Origin: Mycolicibacterium gilvum | Lineage (GTDB): Bacteria; Actinomycetota; Actinomycetes; Mycobacteriales; Mycobacteriaceae | DNA length: 64,000 nt | Direction of reading: 5' to 3' | Assembly: GCF_900454025.1 (NCBI RefSeq) | Contig: NZ_UGQM01000001.1 | Coordinates: forward strand, 3,534,001 to 3,598,000 | Shown here: positions 55,770-64,000 of the stretch, piece after piece | Position numbering within the stretch: the first letter of the stretch is position 1 | Layout: every line of letters begins with the position of its first letter | The notes under the pieces: generated by a model | The model's input: only the letters and a program-made list of their open reading frames with translations | What the model was told of the DNA's origin: nothing | The model's database searches: none | Translations under genes and position numbers: made by a program

Positions 55770-56272
55770 GGTGCCACCGCTCTTTCGGTGATTACGCGTA
55801 CCCGGCGCGCGGTGACCGCGATCTCACCCCGCTGATTGACGAAGCGGGTGATCTCCTCGGAGAAGGACAGGGTTCCACCGCGCGGGCTGTGTTTCTCCCA
55901 GGTCCGGCCCGCTTGGCGGGAGACGGTCAACACGTCGCCGGGGCGCACCGAGGTGTGAAACTCGTAGTGCTGCTCGGCGTGAAGGCTTGTTCCGGCTCCC
56001 GACGACGGCGGGGCGAAGCCGGGACCACGGCCCGAGCCGTTCCAGGCGACACCGGGCTTGGGGCGGTAGGGCCATTCGGGGTCGAACTGCGCGGCTGCTG
56101 CGACGAACGTCGGCGGGGCCACCACGCCTCCCCGGCGGCAAGTGAGCTCATCGTCGTCGTCGAAGTAGACGGGATTGTCGTCGCCCAGCGCCCGGGCGAA
56201 CATCTGGATGTGCCCACGCTCAACCGGGAATTGGAAGGCGTCGGTATTGGGTGCCATGCCCTTGGAGCTCAT
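55766..56272 (-). CDS. MaoC N-terminal-like (FAS1-type) dehydratase subunit
   Basis: 168 residues from ATG 56272, overlapping the FadE stop (ATGA). Features FPVERGHIQMFARALGDDNP, VVAPPTFVAAAAQFDP and HAEQHYEFHTSVRPGDVL are those of the substrate-binding subunit of split MaoC hydratases. Paralogue of the 21654 protein. Longer upstream frames lie within the FadE gene and are rejected. Confidence 0.86.
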   Translation of the reverse strand: MSSKGMAPNTDAFQFPVERGHIQMFARALGDDNPVYFDDDDELTCRRGGVVAPPTFVAAAAQFDPEWPYRPKPGVAWNGSGRGPGFAPPSSGAGTSLHAEQHYEFHTSVRPGDVLTVSRQAGRTWEKHSPRGGTLSFSEEITRFVNQRGEIAVTARRVRVITERAVAP

Positions 56273-57534
56273 CGCGGCTGGGTCTCCTGCACTCGGGGCT
56301 CGCGGGGAAGTCCGAGTACCTGCTCGCCGATGATGTTGCGTTGCACCTCGCTGGTGCCGGCATAGATGGTGCCCGAGTGAGCGACCAGAAAGGTGTCTTG
56401 CCATCGTCCCAGGCGGTAGTCGGGTCCGGGTGGGCGCAGAATGGCTGACGGGCCGGCGATCTCCAGAGCCAGCGCCCCCAGCCGTAGGTGATATTCGCTC
56501 CACGCCAATTTCCAGGTGGACATCTGCCGGCCGGGCTGGCCGCCGGCCTCGACCTCGGCCACCGTCCGTTGCCAGCTGCTGCGCATGATCGCGACCTGGG
56601 TTTTGGCCCAGGCCAGCTCGCGCCGCACCCACGGATCACGGGCCCGGCCTTGCTGTCGCGCCAGGTCGACGAGTTGTTCGAGTTCACGTTCGCGGGCCTG
56701 CAGGACCATCGTGGTCGCGCGACCGGCTCCCCCCCGCTCGAATCCGAGGGTGGACTGGACGACCTGCCAGCCCCGGCCGAGACCGCCGATCACCCCGGAC
56801 AGGGGTGCCTCGGTGTTGTTGAAGAAAACTTCCGCGAATTCCTCGGCGCCGGTCAACTGCCGGATCGGGCGGACCTCGACGCCGTTGTGGCCTGGGGTGA
56901 ACGCGGTGATCGCGTAGGACAACCCGCGGTGTTTGGCCGCGGTGGGATCGGTGCGGCACAGAACGAAGATCATGTTGGCCGTGGTGAACCTGGAGGTCCA
57001 CACTTTCTGACCGGTGATCAAGAGCCGATCACCCTGCACCACTGCGCGGGTGCGTACCGATGCGAGGTCCGATCCCGATCCGGGCTCGGAGAACCCTTGG
57101 CAGTAGCGGTGTTCCCCGGAGATGATCCGCGGCAGGTAATAGGCTTTTTGTTCCTCGGTGCCGTGCAGAATGATCGACGGTCCGACCATCGACTCGCCCT
57201 GCACCCGGTCGACCCGCGGGACGCCGGCGCGGTAGAACTCCTCGTCGAGGACGGTCATCTGCGGTGTGTCCCAACCACGTCCGCCATATTCGGTCGGCCA
57301 CGCGGGGCAGATCAGCCGCGCCTCGGCGCAGCGCCGTTCCCACTCCTGAAAGACGGGGTCCGCGTGTGCCGCGGCGAGGTCGGATTCACTCTGCAGGCTG
57401 CTCACCGAGCCAGGCAGGTCGGCGCGCAGCCGCCAATCAATTAAATCCGTCAGGCCGGCGGGGGCGTTGTCGGCGATCCACCCGCGCAACGCGTTCCGTA
57501 GCTCGCTGAGGGGCACGTCGAGATTTCCCATCAA
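56269..57534 (-). CDS. Acyl-CoA dehydrogenase (FadE family, long form)
   Basis: 421 residues. N-terminal helices, FSEPGSGSDLASVRT (FAD/substrate motif), KVWTSRFTTANMI, and C-terminal HSGTIYAGTSEVQRNIIGE. Ala replaces the catalytic Glu of YEGT, as in FadE proteins that work in heterotetramers or use another base. Start ATG 57534 overlaps the HMG-CoA-lyase-like stop. Expected to introduce a double bond into an acyl-CoA for the MaoC pair encoded next. Confidence 0.9.
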   Translation of the reverse strand: MMGNLDVPLSELRNALRGWIADNAPAGLTDLIDWRLRADLPGSVSSLQSESDLAAAHADPVFQEWERRCAEARLICPAWPTEYGGRGWDTPQMTVLDEEFYRAGVPRVDRVQGESMVGPSIILHGTEEQKAYYLPRIISGEHRYCQGFSEPGSGSDLASVRTRAVVQGDRLLITGQKVWTSRFTTANMIFVLCRTDPTAAKHRGLSYAITAFTPGHNGVEVRPIRQLTGAEEFAEVFFNNTEAPLSGVIGGLGRGWQVVQSTLGFERGGAGRATTMVLQARERELEQLVDLARQQGRARDPWVRRELAWAKTQVAIMRSSWQRTVAEVEAGGQPGRQMSTWKLAWSEYHLRLGALALEIAGPSAILRPPGPDYRLGRWQDTFLVAHSGTIYAGTSEVQRNIIGEQVLGLPREPRVQETQPR

Positions 57535-58514
57535 CTGACCGCCACCCCTTCAGCGGCGGGCGCCGACTGCTGTTGCCGGTCATCGCCCGCCAACGCGCGC
57601 ACCGTACGGGATACGCATGGCTTTCCGAGACGTTCGGCCATCCAGAGGCTTGTCGATACGAGCTGCGCTAAGTCGATGCCTGTCGCGATTCCCAGGCCCT
57701 CCAACATCCACACCACGTCTTCGGTGGCCAGGTTGCCTGCCGAGCTGTCCGCGAACGGACAGCCGCCCAACCCACCTGCCGAGGAGTCCACCGTGCTGAC
57801 GCCGGACTGCAATGCCGCGAACACATTGGCCAGCGCTTGCCCGTAGGTGTCGTGAAAGTGCACGGCGATCGCGTCAATGTTGATGCCCGCCGCCACGACC
57901 GCGTCGATGAGGGTTCGGACCTGGCCGGGTGTTCCGACTCCGATCGTGTCGCCCAGCGCCAGCTGATCGCACCCCAGGTCCATCATTCGCGTCGCGACAT
58001 CAACCACTTGTTCCACCGCAACCGGACCCTCCCAGGGATCCCCACAACACATGGAGACGTAGGCGCGCACGCTGACGCCGGCCTCTCGCGCCCGCTGCAC
58101 CACCGGGGCGAACATCGCCAACGACTCGTCGATGCTGCGACCCAAGTTGCGGCGTGAGAACGTTTCAGTCGCGCTGGCGAACACAGCGATGTCGCGAACT
58201 CCGTGGTTCAACGCCCGATCAAGTCCGCTGACCGTTGGAACCAGCACCGGGTAACGTCGGCCTGCGTCCAGATCTAGTCCGTCAATCACCTTTTCGGCGT
58301 CGGCGAGCTGCGGGACGCGGCCCGGGTGCACGAACCCGGCCGCCTCGATGGTCTGCAGGCCGGCGGCGCCCAATCGTTGGATGAACTCAATCTTGGTATC
58401 TGCTGTGATGACGGCTTTTTCGTTTTGCAGACCGTCTCGCGGGCCGACCTCGTAAATGGTCACCTGGGTGGGCAGTGCGGTTAACGGCACGGGGCTGGGT
58501 GCACGCATCACCAT
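57531..58514 (-). CDS. Hydroxymethylglutaryl-CoA lyase-type enzyme
   Basis: 327 residues, DRE-TIM fold. The DRE-type motif is EVGPRDGLQNE; the metal-binding His pair is in AVHFHDTYGQALAN; the catalytic Cys is in the signature GGLGGCPFADSSAGN. It should cleave a 3-hydroxy-3-methyl-dicarboxylyl-CoA to acetyl-CoA and a keto acid. That is a normal way to remove methyl-branched carbons from leucine, isoprenoid or alicyclic intermediates. It starts two bases after the CaiB stop. Confidence 0.9.
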   Translation of the reverse strand: MVMRAPSPVPLTALPTQVTIYEVGPRDGLQNEKAVITADTKIEFIQRLGAAGLQTIEAAGFVHPGRVPQLADAEKVIDGLDLDAGRRYPVLVPTVSGLDRALNHGVRDIAVFASATETFSRRNLGRSIDESLAMFAPVVQRAREAGVSVRAYVSMCCGDPWEGPVAVEQVVDVATRMMDLGCDQLALGDTIGVGTPGQVRTLIDAVVAAGINIDAIAVHFHDTYGQALANVFAALQSGVSTVDSSAGGLGGCPFADSSAGNLATEDVVWMLEGLGIATGIDLAQLVSTSLWMAERLGKPCVSRTVRALAGDDRQQQSAPAAEGVAVS

Positions 58515-58516
58515 GG

Positions 58517-59755
58517 TCAGATGACGCCACGCTCGTGAAGCGCTGCCACATCGGCTGCGCTATAACCGATTTCGGCAAGGACTCTTTCGGTGTGTTCACC
58601 CAGGGCGGGTGCCGGCCGTGTGATGTCGAAGGGTTGGCCGCTGACCGGGGCGGGCCAGCCCGTGCTGGTGTAGGGACCGGCCACCGGATGATCGGAGTGG
58701 TGGATGATCTCGCGAACGAGCAGATGGGGGTCGCTCAACGCGTCGGTTTTCGAGTTCGCCGGACACAGCGGGATGTCGTGCACCCGGGCGATGTCCATCC
58801 ATTCCGCGGCGGTGCGGGAACGGAACACCGGGATCAGCTCGTCGAGAAGGTCGGCTTTGCCGCCGTCCGCGAAGTCCACGGCGAACGTCTTGTTCTGGGC
58901 GTCCAGCAGGTCCTCGCGGTCGATCGCCCGGCAGAAATTTTCCCAGAACTTGTGCTCGATAGCAGCGATGAGCACGATCTTGTCGTCTTTGGTCTGGTAG
59001 TAGGTGTACTTCGGGCGTCGCCGCGGATCGAGCCCGACCGGCGGTGGGGGGTTGCGCCGATCGGTGATGCGGTCGCGATTCCATGCCAGCACCGCGTCCA
59101 GGCTCTGGTTGGCCAGCACCGCGTCGGCACCTGCAGCGTCGATGTAACAGCCCTGTCCGGTCGTGTCTCGGTGTCGCAGTGCAGCCACGGCGGTGAGGGC
59201 GGCGTAGAGCGCAGTCGACAACGGCCCGTCGATCGAGCCGGAAAAATACAATCCCTGGGGATTGACCACCTCGGTGACCACACCGTCATCGGACACCTGA
59301 AGCTGTGACTGTCCGGCAACCGCGCCCATCATGTAGCCGTGGACGGGGATTTGACTGTAGCTGCCGCGGGTGCCGAACCCGTTGGCCTGGCAATAGATGA
59401 TGTCGGGCTTGCTCGCTCGCTGCGCGGGGTACCCGATACCCAGTTTGTCGCAGGCGTCACCGGCGAATCCATCCACGAAGATGTCGGCGGTCTTGAGCAG
59501 TTCGAAGAAGACTCCGCGTCCCTCATCACAGCGGAGGTTCAGCTCGACGCTGCGCTTGTTGCGGTTGCAGAACAGGTGAAACACGCTGTTCTGGTCGGTG
59601 ATACGGTCACCGAGCTCGCGCAGGTAGTCGCCGGTTCCCGGTCGCTCGATTTTGATGACGTCGGCTCCAAGATCGCCGAGCAGCCTGCTGGTCTGGTCAC
59701 CCGTGGGCAGCATTGCGCACTCGAGTACGCGGATGCCCTCCAACAGCTTGATCAT
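58517..59755 (-). CDS. CaiB/BaiF (family III) CoA-transferase
   Basis: 412 residues from ATG 59755 (MIKLLEGIRVLECAM), preceded by AAAGGAG. Typical opening LEGIRVLE, GADVIKIERPGTGDYLR and the Asp-containing DIFVDGFAGDACDKLGIG near residue 110. It transfers CoA between acyl-CoA and a dicarboxylate or other acid, with no ATP needed. First gene of the minus-strand operon CaiB > HMGL > FadE > MaoC pair > SDR. Its promoter is shared with the TetR gene. Confidence 0.92.
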   Translation of the reverse strand: MIKLLEGIRVLECAMLPTGDQTSRLLGDLGADVIKIERPGTGDYLRELGDRITDQNSVFHLFCNRNKRSVELNLRCDEGRGVFFELLKTADIFVDGFAGDACDKLGIGYPAQRASKPDIIYCQANGFGTRGSYSQIPVHGYMMGAVAGQSQLQVSDDGVVTEVVNPQGLYFSGSIDGPLSTALYAALTAVAALRHRDTTGQGCYIDAAGADAVLANQSLDAVLAWNRDRITDRRNPPPPVGLDPRRRPKYTYYQTKDDKIVLIAAIEHKFWENFCRAIDREDLLDAQNKTFAVDFADGGKADLLDELIPVFRSRTAAEWMDIARVHDIPLCPANSKTDALSDPHLLVREIIHHSDHPVAGPYTSTGWPAPVSGQPFDITRPAPALGEHTERVLAEIGYSAADVAALHERGVI

Positions 59756-59797
59756 GTGGCGTAGCGCTCCTTTCGGCGGCTCCACCCGAGCCAGGGA

Positions 59798-59825
59798 ATT
59801 CGATTCTAACCTAATTCAGATTCGA
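59798..59825. promoter_or_regulatory. Operator-like motif between the CaiB operon and the TetR gene
   Basis: GATTCTAACCTAATTC followed by AGATTCGAG lies 43 bases upstream of the CaiB ATG. The reverse complement GAATTAGGTTAGAATC matches GAATTAGATTAGATTC at 62898-62913 in 14 of 16 positions. The site is well placed for control of the CaiB operon, possibly by the TetR protein encoded next door. Confidence 0.5.
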
Positions 59826-60000
59826 GTCAACTGCGCATCAGACACCTCTGCCCGGGCGAGCCTCTAGCTGACCAGCGAGGAAACGCACGATGCGGCGATA
59901 ATCACTGCGCTGCAATCTCCGGCATTGGCCAAAACTCGCATAGAATCGTCTGCGATGTTGATGGCCCACAAATGGGAACCAAGGAGCGTGTTGTTCACTG

Positions 60001-61296
60001 ATGGCTAATCGACGAACCCGCCCCGGGAAGAAGGCCGTCGCGACCCGGGCCCGGATCCTGGACTCCGCCGCCCTCATATTCCGCAACAAAGGTTACGCGG
60101 GCACCCGGTTGTCGGATGTCGCGGCCGCCGCCAACACTCAAACCGGCAGCCTTTACTACCATTTCCCGTCACGCGAACAACTCGTCGAAGAAATGCTGCG
60201 CGTCGGTCAGGAACGCACCAGTGGCTTCGTCCGGCGACGCGTCGCCGGGCTGGCTGACGACGCTCCCGATCTCGACCGGCTCCGCGAAGCCATCTCCGCG
60301 CACCTCGACGCCGTTCTCGAGATCGGTGATTACACCGCGGCAACAATTCGGATTATCGGGCAGGTGCCGGAAGAGATTCGCAAACGCCGTATTCACGAGC
60401 AGCGCGAATACGGCGAGTTCTGGCGCTCGCTCGTCGACCACGCCCGGAAAGCGGGACAGTTCCGCACGGACCTTGACGGCTCCACACTGCGTCTGCTGCT
60501 GCTCGGCGCGATCAACTCGGTGCCCGATTGGTTTCACCCCAGAGACGGCGGGATGTCCAGCGCCGAGCTCAAAGAGCAAGTGGATTCCTTATTTCTCGAC
60601 GGCCTGGCCGTACATCGGCAAGCCACCCGTTCAATCGCCGAGGGTCTCGCCGCCTACACGCTGGCCGAGGAAAAAGTCCTTCGCGACGGCAGCAGCGAAC
60701 ACGTGAAGGCCGAAGGGGCTCAACGGATCCTCGACGCAGCCGCCGACGTTTTCCGAGACAAAGGTTACGCCGGTACTCGCTTAGTCGACGTGGCGGAGGG
60801 CGCCGGCATTCAGACCGGCAGCATGTATTACTACTTCAAGTCCCGCGAGGATTTGGTCCTGCAGATGGTTCTGGTCGCCTGGAAACGCACGGACGATCTG
60901 GCCCGCCTGAGCGTGGCCTCGCTGCCGGCCGGGGCCACCGCACTGACACGCCTGTCCACAGCTTTGACAGCCCACCTGATGTCGGTGTTGCGAAACACGA
61001 CGTACACCTCAGCGCTCGTCCGCATCCTGGGCCAGATCCCCGACAGTGTTCGTGAGCAGACAGTCGCCTATCAGCGTGCATACCTCGATTACCTTCGCGG
61101 GCTGCTCGAGGATGCCATCGCCTCCGGCGAAGTCAGAAGCGATGTTGACCCTGCGGTCACCACCATGTTGATCACCGGCACATTGAACTGGGCGGTCGAG
61201 TGGTACCGGCCGGGCGGCGCGTTATCGCCGGAGGACCTGGCTCGACAGGTCGCCAGTCTTGTTTTCGACGGGGTAACGGAGATCACGCCTAAGTGA
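60001..61296 (+). CDS. TetR-family regulator with two complete TetR units in one chain
   Basis: 431 residues from ATG 60001. Two helix-turn-helix domains are visible: GTRLSDVAAAANTQTGSLYY at residues 34-53 and GTRLVDVAEGAGIQTGSMYY at residues 258-277. Each is followed by its own ligand-binding-type helical region (AAINSVPDWFHP and TGTLNWAVEWYRP are equivalent). The protein is thus an internal duplication of a normal 200-residue TetR repressor, likely folding as a single-chain dimer-like unit. It is divergent from the CaiB operon and probably represses it, with an acyl-CoA or pathway acid as inducer. Confidence 0.9.
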   Translation: MANRRTRPGKKAVATRARILDSAALIFRNKGYAGTRLSDVAAAANTQTGSLYYHFPSREQLVEEMLRVGQERTSGFVRRRVAGLADDAPDLDRLREAISAHLDAVLEIGDYTAATIRIIGQVPEEIRKRRIHEQREYGEFWRSLVDHARKAGQFRTDLDGSTLRLLLLGAINSVPDWFHPRDGGMSSAELKEQVDSLFLDGLAVHRQATRSIAEGLAAYTLAEEKVLRDGSSEHVKAEGAQRILDAAADVFRDKGYAGTRLVDVAEGAGIQTGSMYYYFKSREDLVLQMVLVAWKRTDDLARLSVASLPAGATALTRLSTALTAHLMSVLRNTTYTSALVRILGQIPDSVREQTVAYQRAYLDYLRGLLEDAIASGEVRSDVDPAVTTMLITGTLNWAVEWYRPGGALSPEDLARQVASLVFDGVTEITPK

Positions 61297-61343
61297 CCAT
61301 CCGGGTGCAGCGACGTTATACCGTTACCCCGTCTTACTGCCAT

Positions 61344-61360
61344 GGGGGTGCTAAACCCCC
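61344..61360. terminator. Hairpin at the meeting point of two convergent genes
   Basis: GGGGGT-GCTAA-ACCCCC is a perfect 6-bp stem with a 5-base loop, overlapping the stop codon of the FadE gene (minus) and 48 bases after the TetR stop (plus). No long T tract, so it is only a candidate bidirectional terminator. Confidence 0.4.
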
Positions 61361-62493
61361 AAGTCGCGCCCGATGATGTCTTTCATGATTTCGGTGGTAC
61401 CTCCGAAGATGGTTTGGACACGGACATCGACGTAGTCTTTGGCCACTTTGTATTCGTTCATGTAGCCGTAACCACCGTGCAGCTGCACGCACGCGTCGAC
61501 AACCTTCTTGGCCAGCTCGGTGCACCACCACTTGGCCTTCGCGGCCTGGACAGCATCCAAGTCGCCGTCCACCACGCCGCGTAGACACCGGTCGAGAAAC
61601 TGCTCGGCTATGTCCAACTCGGTGTCCAACTCGGCAAGCACAAACCTGTTGTGCTGAAAACTTCCGATGGGCTGTCCGAAGGCCTTGCGGTCCTTGGCAT
61701 ATTGCAGCGTTTGCCGCCACGTCTCCCGCGCCGCGGCCACCGCGCCCAAGGCGATGGACAGCCGCTCAGCGGGCAGGTTGTGCATGAGATGGTAGAAGCC
61801 CCTGTTCTCCTCGCCCAGGAGGTTTTCGCCGGGCACACGCACATCGTCGAAATGCAGTTCGGCAGTGTCCTGCGCGTGCAGGCCCATCTTGTCAAGCTTG
61901 CGGCCGCGGCTGAATCCCGCCATATCACGCTCGACGACCAGCAGTGAAAATCCCTTATGTCCCGCCTCGGGGTCGGTACGAGCCACCACGATCACCAAGT
62001 CAGAATTGAAGCCCGCCGAGATGAAGGTCTTCGAACCAGACAAGATCCAGTCGTCGCCGTCGCGTACGGCGGTGGTTCGTATCCCGGCCAAATCGCTGCC
62101 AGCGCCCGGCTCGCTCATCGCAATCGCGCCGATGATCTCGCCTGTGACATAGCCGGGCAGCCAGCGTGCCCGCTGCTCTTCGCTAGCAAGCGATTTGAGG
62201 TAGGGGGCAACGATGTCGTTCTGTAGATTAAGCGCCGGGGTCGCGGAGCCGAACTTGGCAAGCTCCTCGACGATCACCGCATTGAAGCGAAAGTCGTCAG
62301 TGCCGCCGCCGCCATACTGCTCCGGTAAATTGAAGCCGATGAGGCCGTACTTGCCAGCTTCGATGTAGGCCGAACGGTCCACGAGCCGATCGCGTTCCCA
62401 CTTCTGGGCCTGAGGTGCCACGACCTGGTCGATGTACAGGCGCGTCGTTTCGCGCAGCTGTTCGTGTTCGGACTCGAAAATCAGTCGCTTCAT
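61351..62493 (-). CDS. Acyl-CoA dehydrogenase (FadE family)
   Basis: 380 residues from ATG 62493 (MKRLIFESEHEQLRET); an ATG at 62514 would add seven residues. Motifs: MSEPGAGSDLAGIRTTA, SGSKTFISAGF and LHGGYGYMNEY with QTIFGGTTEIMKDII. FGGT replaces YEGT, but Glu in LPAERLSIALG lies at the base position of isovaleryl- and long-chain acyl-CoA dehydrogenases. It is probably active on medium or branched acyl-CoA. Transcribed away from the thiolase-fold gene at 62919. Confidence 0.9.
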   Translation of the reverse strand: MKRLIFESEHEQLRETTRLYIDQVVAPQAQKWERDRLVDRSAYIEAGKYGLIGFNLPEQYGGGGTDDFRFNAVIVEELAKFGSATPALNLQNDIVAPYLKSLASEEQRARWLPGYVTGEIIGAIAMSEPGAGSDLAGIRTTAVRDGDDWILSGSKTFISAGFNSDLVIVVARTDPEAGHKGFSLLVVERDMAGFSRGRKLDKMGLHAQDTAELHFDDVRVPGENLLGEENRGFYHLMHNLPAERLSIALGAVAAARETWRQTLQYAKDRKAFGQPIGSFQHNRFVLAELDTELDIAEQFLDRCLRGVVDGDLDAVQAAKAKWWCTELAKKVVDACVQLHGGYGYMNEYKVAKDYVDVRVQTIFGGTTEIMKDIIGRDLGV

Positions 62494-62918
62494 GCAGCAG
62501 ACCCTGCCTTTCATTAGTGACGTGGTTGGCGGTCACATATGCGCGTGTCGGTCGCCTTGGCCCTTCGGCCCTTGGCCGCGAAGGCGCCCCTGCCGCTGGG
62601 CAGCAGTCATACGGTGCGGTCGTTACGCCCAGACCGCGATCGTCGCTGGAGGCATTGATGTTTCACAGCGTCGGGCAACTGCCCGCCAGGTACCCATACG
62701 ATGCCCACGCAATGACGAATCGTGTTGAGTATTAGACCGATACGCTTGATCGAGGGAGCGCGGGCGCGGCGCTGAGGTTCACCAGACCAGCTCGGCAGGA
62801 CCGTCGATCCTCGCCCTGGGTTCGCCACCGTGAGGGCCGGCCCGGGGTCTTGCTCCTCCTTTCATGATCGATGCACATGCGGTTGAATCCTAACCGGAAT
62901 TAGATTAGATTCTATCGC
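62494..62918. promoter_or_regulatory. Divergent promoter region with AT-rich operator-like sequence
   Basis: About 425 bases without a gene. At 62884-62913 two motifs are adjacent: GAATCCTAACC and GAATTAGATTAGATTC. They end only six bases before the ATG at 62919. The second is nearly the complement of the 59798 site. It is likely an operator for the plus-strand gene. The rest shows nothing recognisable. Confidence 0.45.
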
Positions 62919-64000
62919 ATGTCGAATTCCTCAGGGAGCTCCACACGGGGCGTGGTCGGATGTGCGGCCTACTTGCCCCACTACCGCCTGCGCCACAGCG
63001 AAATCGGATCCGTCTTGGGTGGTGCGCAGCCCGCCGGCACTCGGTCGGTGGCGTCTTACGATGAGGACACCACGTCCATGGCTGTGGAGGCGGCGCGGGC
63101 GGTACTACGCGGCCTAAGCCCCGTGGCGACACCGACACGGCTGTATTTCGCCACCACCGAGCCTGCATACCTCGACAAGTCCAATTCGGCGATCATCCAC
63201 GCCGCGGTCGGTCTTCCCCGCGACACGCTCGCCGTGGACTTCGGCGGCGCGCCACGCTCGGCGGTCGGCACACTGCTGGCAGCGGCTGATTCAACTGACA
63301 GCGTCTTGGCTGTGTTTGCAGACATTCGTTCCGGACTGCCCGGCAGCGCAGACGAGAAACACGGCGGGGACGCGGCAGCAGCGGTCCTGTTCGGTCCCGA
63401 AACCGACGACGCACCTGTCCTGGCCGAACTGCTCACCACCGCCTCAGTTACTGACGAATTCCTTGATCGGTGGCGCACTCCGGGCGCTACGACCTCGCGA
63501 GTATGGGAAGAGCGCTTCGGCGAGCATGTCTACGTTCCGTTGGCCATGGAGGCGTTTTCCGCTGCACTCAAGCAAGCCGACCTGACCGGGGATGGAATTG
63601 ACCATCTCATCGTCTGCGGGTTGTCGGTGCGAGCCAACCGCCAATTCGCAGCCAACAGCGGTGTGCCGCGTGATGCCGTGGCCCCCGACCTGACCTCGGT
63701 GATCGGCAACTCAGGAACCGCCCAGGTCGGCGTTCTCCTGGCCGACGTGCTCGAACGCGCCAAGCCGAACGAGGTGATCGCAGTGGTCGTCCTGGCCGAT
63801 GGCGCATCGACGCTGCTGCTGCGCACCACCGAGGCTCTCGGACGCCGGCGATCGCAAGGACCCACTGTCGGCACGCAGATTCTTTCCGGGGACGACTCGT
63901 TGAGCTATGCGACGTTTCTGACCTGGCGCGGAATGCTGCGCCGGGAACCACCGCGCCGGCCCGAGCCCGATTCGCCCGCCGGGCCGCCGAGTCATCGGTC
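62919..64000 (+). CDS. Thiolase-fold (KASIII/HMG-CoA-synthase-like) protein, probably DUF35-fused (3' end outside window)
   Basis: The frame is open from ATG 62919 (MSNSSGSSTRGVVGCAAYLP) to the window end, 360 residues so far. N-terminal GVVGCAAYLPHYRLR, then SYDEDTTSMAVEAAR and HGGDAAAAVLFG resemble HMG-CoA synthase/KASIII proteins. The region that would hold the nucleophilic Cys reads VDFGGAPRSAVGTLL, without Cys. The tail YATFLTWRGMLRREPPRRPEP is typical of the linker to a C-terminal DUF35 domain in actinobacterial relatives; that domain would lie beyond the window. A C-C bond-cleaving or -forming role is inferred. Confidence 0.78.
   Translation, partial: MSNSSGSSTRGVVGCAAYLPHYRLRHSEIGSVLGGAQPAGTRSVASYDEDTTSMAVEAARAVLRGLSPVATPTRLYFATTEPAYLDKSNSAIIHAAVGLPRDTLAVDFGGAPRSAVGTLLAAADSTDSVLAVFADIRSGLPGSADEKHGGDAAAAVLFGPETDDAPVLAELLTTASVTDEFLDRWRTPGATTSRVWEERFGEHVYVPLAMEAFSAALKQADLTGDGIDHLIVCGLSVRANRQFAANSGVPRDAVAPDLTSVIGNSGTAQVGVLLADVLERAKPNEVIAVVVLADGASTLLLRTTEALGRRRSQGPTVGTQILSGDDSLSYATFLTWRGMLRREPPRRPEPDSPAGPPSHR

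Overview
The window is high-GC DNA of actinobacterial style, with GTG/TTG starts, tightly overlapping ATGA/GTGA gene junctions and mycobacterial gene families (YrbE/Mce, FadE, FadD, MaoC pairs, DUF35, an assimilatory nitrate reductase fused to a flavoprotein). It most likely comes from a Mycolicibacterium/Mycobacterium-like organism. It is an accessory catabolic island heavily remodelled by transposons and joined to a core nitrate-assimilation locus.

Layout. Positions 1-7082 hold the end of a membrane protein gene, then narK and a fused nitrate reductase (minus strand), facing a small conserved gene and nirB (plus strand). nirB is cut off at about 7082, where it runs directly into a Tn7-like tnsA remnant. 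From 7083 to 12916 lies a nested wreck: frameshifted tnsA, truncated tnsB, an IS3-family element, and inside that IS3 a complete Tn554-like trio (two tyrosine recombinases plus a small third protein). The IS3 abuts a yrbE gene that has lost its C-terminus.

Catabolic block 1 (14.0-27.7 kb): a minus-strand run P450 > SDR > thiolase-fold aldolase-like protein > DUF35 > MaoC pair > SnoaL-like > CoA-transferase > MaoC > aldehyde dehydrogenase, then a Baeyer-Villiger monooxygenase behind its own palindromic operator. A ferredoxin and ferredoxin reductase for the P450 are divergent. From 28.4 to 36.1 kb there are three IS21-family elements. Two interruptions can be reconstructed here: IS21-B inside the terminal repeat of IS21-A, and IS21-C inside an IS110-like remnant.

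Catabolic block 2 (37-51.7 kb): an acyl-CoA ligase gene (fadD) split by an IS1380 element, then GMC oxidoreductase, FadE, aldehyde dehydrogenase, SDR and amidohydrolase; next an ADP-forming-type acyl-CoA synthetase, a second P450 and a SnoaL-like protein, with a divergent FadE. Catabolic block 3 (52-64 kb): an SDR gene split by a second, apparently identical IS21-B copy, then a second MaoC pair, FadE, HMG-CoA-lyase-type protein, CaiB/BaiF CoA-transferase, a TetR regulator with two DNA-binding domains in one chain, another FadE and a thiolase-fold protein that runs off the window.

Together the genes can hydroxylate, oxidise, lactonise, CoA-activate and beta-oxidise a branched or alicyclic, terpenoid- or sterol-like compound. 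Retro-aldol cleavage and an HMG-CoA-lyase-like step would handle branched carbons. No steroid-ring genes (ketosteroid dehydrogenase, meta-cleavage dioxygenase) are seen, so the substrate is unknown. Related AT-rich operator-like sequences recur at the promoters and point to common TetR-type control. In this strain at least two pathway genes (fadD and an SDR) are freshly broken by insertion sequences with perfect target duplications, so the pathway may be partly inactive.
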